This document shows positions 5,506 to 8,188 of a stretch of 8,188 bases of DNA, one piece after another (positions within the stretch are counted from its first letter, which is position 1; the number at the start of each line of letters is the position of its first letter). The notes under the pieces are model-generated. The model saw nothing but the letters and a program-made list of their open reading frames with translations, was not told where the DNA came from and did not search any database. The translations under genes were made by a program, and so were the position numbers. Source of the DNA: Leptospiraceae bacterium UBA2033 (GTDB lineage Bacteria > Spirochaetota > Leptospiria > Leptospirales > Leptospiraceae); assembly GCA_002333425.1 (NCBI GenBank), contig DDBL01000166.1, positions 14,543-22,730 of the forward strand, in the 5' to 3' direction.

Positions 5506-5790
5506 CTACTCCCTAGTCTCTTCTGAATTTGTGTCGGGAAGAATTATTTTTAAACCATTATTACATTCAGGTTTCCCTGGACAAAGTATAAATGGTGCCA
5601 AAATTCCGTGTACGGCACAAGGACCACTCATATTTATTTTGCCATCTGTATCAAAGCAGTTCAAAAGAACGGAGTAAGTGCACAATTGGTATCTCTCTTT
5701 TCGTTTTTGACACTTTTCTTTGTCTTGGGTACAGGAGTAATTTAGAATTAATATAAGTATAATGACGCTTTTTACGATTTTAAATTTCAT
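5506..5790 (-). CDS. Small cysteine-rich predicted lipoprotein, function unknown
   Basis: The 94-residue product has a basic N-terminus (MKFKIVK), a hydrophobic stretch at 8-17 and a Cys at 20 in LNYSC. This is a loose lipobox of the kind spirochaetes tolerate, with Leu at -4 and Ser at -1. The mature part has six more cysteines (27, 37, 45, 58, 70 and 76), which could form three disulphides or bind a metal in the periplasm or on the surface. I know no named family for it. AAGGA ends 7 bases upstream of the ATG, supporting the start. It lies 222 bp downstream of the octahaem cytochrome gene on the same strand. A possible own promoter is TTGCAA at 5833-5838 with GGAATA (TATTCC on the coding strand) at 5810-5815, 17-bp spacing, but it would place the transcript start very close to the ribosome-binding site, so it is weak. 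Confidence 0.65.
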   Translation of the reverse strand: MKFKIVKSVIILILILNYSCTQDKEKCQKRKERYQLCTYSVLLNCFDTDGKINMSGPCAVHGILAPFILCPGKPECNNGLKIILPDTNSEETRE

Positions 5791-5881
5791 ACTTAGTTCC
5801 TTATTTATTGGAATAAGTTAGGTAACGGAATTTTGCAAGTAAATATTTTTTACTACGAAGTTTTGCACAGCCTGTGTATTC

Positions 5882-5905
5882 GAGAGCCTCTGTCATTAGG
5901 CTCTC
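5882..5905 (+). terminator. Intrinsic-terminator-like hairpin with the T-rich side on the plus strand
   Basis: GAGAGCCT (5882-5889) and AGGCTCTC (5898-5905) form a perfect 8-bp stem around an 8-base loop. A T-rich stretch follows on the plus strand, including seven Ts at 5919-5925. That polarity would stop plus-strand transcripts, although the genes on both sides (lipoprotein, octahaem cytochrome) are on the minus strand, where no T-tract follows. The T-run is 14 bases from the stem, which weakens the call. The stem could still slow minus-strand transcription between the two genes. Confidence 0.4.
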
Positions 5906-5937
5906 TTATTCATATTTATTTTTTTCTGAAAAGTCCG

Positions 5938-5989
5938 GTCACTGAGTGAAATTTATTGCGAATGCAATAAATTTTGTATCGAATGTGAC
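5938..5989. repeat. Nested palindromic (REP-like) element
   Basis: The inner part is a perfect 11-bp stem, AAATTTATTGC (5949-5959) and GCAATAAATTT (5964-5974), with a GAAT loop. The outer ends GTCAC (5938-5942) and GTGAC (5985-5989) also pair. The left flank holds a further palindrome, TCACTGAGTGA (5939-5949). The outer wording, GGTCACTGAG on the left and TATCGAATGTGAC on the right, recalls dispersed bacterial palindromes of the CACTGAG...TCGAAGTG type; this is from memory and unchecked. On the minus strand it lies 23 bp after the octahaem cytochrome stop, where it could protect the 3' end of that transcript. Confidence 0.55.
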
Positions 5990-6012
5990 GCTTGAACTAA
6001 AGTATAAAACTT

Positions 6013-7983
6013 CTACTTCTTCTCGATCAGTTTTAATTCCTCTAAGTTTCGTAAATCTTTGATTCTACTTTCTGGATAACCTAACTCTTCAAAAGACAAA
6101 ACGCCTTTTTCTTTAGAGGTATGGCAACTATCGCAATTCATTGCTTCTTTTGTGATAGAGTGATTAATCATGAGAGTTGCATCTTGTCTCATCCACTTAG
6201 GTTCAATCTTTTTACTAAATGGAATTGTCCAACCTTTCTCGATTCCCATAAAATACATAAACTTATCCATCATGTAGTATTTGAACATATTTCCATACAT
6301 GAGTTTGATTAAAGGATCATCGGCTGCTTTCATCACCGAATCAATTGGTTTTCCTGTTTCATAGTAAACATTGTAGTCAAATGGTAAAAGCATTCCACCA
6401 AACGGACCTTGGTTTCCCATGTCTTCATACATCTTAGCATTGAATCGTTTGAAAGGGGTAATTTTTGATTTGCCTCTCATCGCAATTGGTCTAAATATTT
6501 TTTCATAATAAGAATCGTAATCAAAATCCTTATAATGCTCATCTGGATTTGTTTTAAATGCTTTGAAGGTTTTGAGTCCGTTTGGATTGTCACCTAACGC
6601 ACCAGCCATAAAAGTTCCAGAACCATTGAACCATTTGTAGATAATCGCTTCGCCCGCTTTTCCTGAACGGAGAATATCCTTGTAAACCCATACTCCTTCT
6701 TCTTCGCTAAACACAGGCTCTGTCCAATCACGAAGCACAACGTTTTCGTCGGTCAAGTGAGAAATATGACAAGTCTCACACGCCAACTTATCAGTATGCG
6801 CATTTAAGAAAGCTCTTTGGTTTTTGTTTTGGATATGCGGAGAATCAGAATGGCATTTTTGACAGGTAACTTCTACGTTAGGTAAATCGTTACTCACTAA
6901 GTCAGTTCCTGCTGTTCCTCTTGCAATCAAATGTCCATGGGTTTCATGACAGTCAATACAATTCATGCCTGCACGATAATGCACGTCAACACCGGTTGTG
7001 GGTGTACCACGCTTAGCCCCTGGATGTAAGAGACGTGGATTTTTATAACCCAAGTTCATCGCTGCTTTGTTGGCAGGATACATATCTCCACCGTGGTTGT
7101 GTTCATGGCAACGTAGACAATTGTCAGAGTTTGGTTTGATTGAAGCCATCGCCGCTTTCAAACTTCTGTCTTGGTTCCATCTGTACTTTCCGTTTTCATC
7201 TTGGACAACATATTTTTGATTCATGTCATAAGCCGCAGAGTGACACATCAAACAATCAGTAGATTCAAATTCAAAACTTTTTGGTTTGTAACCAGGAAAC
7301 ATTGTTCCACTAATCGGACCGTATTGTCCGCCAGCATGACACTGCCCACAACCATCACTTCTCGGACCGTGCTTAGTATTTACGATAGTTGCCCAACCAG
7401 TCCATGTGAACGATCCTGGAATGCCGCAAGCTCTATCAATTTTTCCAAGAGGAATTCCTTTTACTCGCTCTCCATTGAATCCGTAAGTGTTAAAACCCTC
7501 GAATTTATTGAGGGAAAAGTGAATGCTTGCTTCGATATTCTCTCTTGTGTTTACTGTGTCGTAGCCGCCATGGTCGTTTTTGACTTTCATAGTGTTGTGG
7601 CACTGCAAACAAGTTTCAGGACCTTTGTATTCCCTGATTCCTGCTTTTCTAAAACGATCAATATGAACAAGTCCAGTGTTTCGCTGAAATGTTCCAACTT
7701 TATCGCGCAAATTTTTTGCTACTTCTTCGTAGACAGCTTTGTTTTGAATATTTTTATCTACAGAAGAATTGTTTTTGCTAAATTCCTCTTGTAGTTGCAA
7801 CGCAATATTTTCAAATTCAGCATCCGTTACTTTCATCGTCGGATAATCAATCTTTTCCGACCGATGCACGTAGGGGATAATTTGATTGATAATATTCGAA
7901 TAATTCAAATATACAATTCCGAAGAAGATTACCCAGAAGAGGATAATCCGTATAACCCATTTCTTTTTAGTTGAGAGTTCCAT
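6013..7983 (-). CDS. Membrane-anchored octahaem cytochrome c, octahaem tetrathionate reductase/hydroxylamine oxidoreductase-like
   Basis: The 656-residue protein has eight CXXCH haem-attachment motifs, starting at residues 125, 212, 244, 289, 342, 374, 402 and 617. A basic N-terminus and one hydrophobic helix (about 9-27) form an uncleaved anchor, leaving the haem domain in the periplasm. Motif spacing fits the octahaem tetrathionate reductase family: seven motifs packed in residues 125-406, and the eighth in a C-terminal segment reading INHSITKEAMNCDSCH, then GVLSFEELGYPESR. LNAHTDKLACETCH around motif 7 also fits. Family members reduce tetrathionate, nitrite or hydroxylamine in vitro; the physiological substrate here cannot be read from sequence. 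The 210-residue haem-free insert between motifs 7 and 8 is long. The start has AAGGAG (7991-7996) 7 bases upstream, abutting the stop codon of the cytochrome b gene, so the two are cotranscribed. Maturation would need the Ccm system encoded nearby. Confidence 0.85.
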   Translation of the reverse strand: MELSTKKKWVIRIILFWVIFFGIVYLNYSNIINQIIPYVHRSEKIDYPTMKVTDAEFENIALQLQEEFSKNNSSVDKNIQNKAVYEEVAKNLRDKVGTFQRNTGLVHIDRFRKAGIREYKGPETCLQCHNTMKVKNDHGGYDTVNTRENIEASIHFSLNKFEGFNTYGFNGERVKGIPLGKIDRACGIPGSFTWTGWATIVNTKHGPRSDGCGQCHAGGQYGPISGTMFPGYKPKSFEFESTDCLMCHSAAYDMNQKYVVQDENGKYRWNQDRSLKAAMASIKPNSDNCLRCHEHNHGGDMYPANKAAMNLGYKNPRLLHPGAKRGTPTTGVDVHYRAGMNCIDCHETHGHLIARGTAGTDLVSNDLPNVEVTCQKCHSDSPHIQNKNQRAFLNAHTDKLACETCHISHLTDENVVLRDWTEPVFSEEEGVWVYKDILRSGKAGEAIIYKWFNGSGTFMAGALGDNPNGLKTFKAFKTNPDEHYKDFDYDSYYEKIFRPIAMRGKSKITPFKRFNAKMYEDMGNQGPFGGMLLPFDYNVYYETGKPIDSVMKAADDPLIKLMYGNMFKYYMMDKFMYFMGIEKGWTIPFSKKIEPKWMRQDATLMINHSITKEAMNCDSCHTSKEKGVLSFEELGYPESRIKDLRNLEELKLIEKK

Positions 7984-7987
7984 GACC

Positions 7988-8188
7988 TTACTCCTTTATT
8001 TTATTTCCAGTAATCCTTTCATATTCTAGAGGATGTTCTTTTATGATTTCCTCTTCCGTTAACTTACCATCTAACCAAACTGTGCTTCCAGGAAACTTGT
8101 CTGGGTTATAATGCACGTTATAAAAATGCCATACTACAATTGCGGATATGGCTAACACCGCTTCGTCGCTGTGTGCGATAAATGCCAT
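7988..8188 (-). CDS. Cytochrome b-type membrane subunit, C-terminal end (truncated by window edge)
   Basis: Only the last 66 residues are present, and the true start lies beyond base 8188; the Met at the edge is most likely internal. The fragment begins AFIAHSDEAVLAISAIVVWHF, the end of a transmembrane helix with His6 and His21 as possible haem b ligands. It continues NVHYNPDKFPGSTVWLDGK and ends with an acidic cytoplasmic-type tail (EEEIIKEHPLEYERI). This wording matches the C-terminal end of cytochrome b/b6-domain or formate dehydrogenase gamma-like subunits that often accompany multihaem cytochromes. The stop codon is 4 bases from the octahaem cytochrome start. The likely job is oxidising quinol in the membrane and passing electrons to the octahaem protein. 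The exact subfamily cannot be fixed from this fragment. Confidence 0.7.
   Translation of the reverse strand: MAFIAHSDEAVLAISAIVVWHFYNVHYNPDKFPGSTVWLDGKLTEEEIIKEHPLEYERITGNKIKE

Noticed and set aside
5495..5677. Plus-strand 60-codon frame over the lipoprotein gene
   Set aside because: The minus-strand frame has a signal peptide, lipobox and ribosome-binding site. This frame has none of these.
7171..7794. A 207-codon plus-strand open frame antisense to the octahaem cytochrome gene
   Set aside because: It lies fully inside a well-supported multihaem gene, has no family resemblance and has odd composition. It is a shadow of the minus-strand gene.

Overview
The window is low-GC bacterial DNA with tightly packed genes. 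Gene content and style fit a Leptospira-like spirochaete: system I cytochrome c maturation, PurC-PurS-PurQ, a loose spirochaete-type lipobox and AT-rich codon use. That assignment is an inference without a marker gene (about even confidence).

Plus strand, 1-5466: the C-terminal part of the haem exporter subunit CcmB runs in from the left edge (1-480), followed by CcmC (652-1353). An overlapping purine biosynthesis cluster comes next: purC (1523-2374), purS (2356-2604) and purQ (2601-3260). Then come a GlgC-type glucose-1-phosphate adenylyltransferase of cyanobacterial/plant appearance (3362-4618) and an unrecognised membrane protein (4672-5466). Two copies of a roughly 135-145 bp inverted-repeat element, with arms built on an ACACAGAG octamer, lie directly upstream of ccmC and of purC. 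Each ends less than 30 bp from the start codon.

Minus strand, 8188-5506: the end of a cytochrome b-type membrane subunit (8188-7988) is followed after 4 bp by a membrane-anchored octahaem cytochrome c with eight CXXCH motifs (7983-6013). It resembles the octahaem tetrathionate reductase/hydroxylamine oxidoreductase superfamily. After a 222-bp palindrome-rich spacer comes a small cysteine-rich lipoprotein (5790-5506), convergent with the plus-strand membrane protein.

How the genes fit together: CcmB and CcmC belong to the pathway that attaches haem to apocytochromes c, and the octahaem protein needs eight such attachments. The cytochrome b/octahaem pair looks like a quinol-to-periplasm electron transfer module. 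The purine and glycogen genes are ordinary metabolism. The most unusual non-coding structure is the paired repeat element that appears to have entered the spacers before ccmC and purC, and the cluster of palindromes at 5866-5989.
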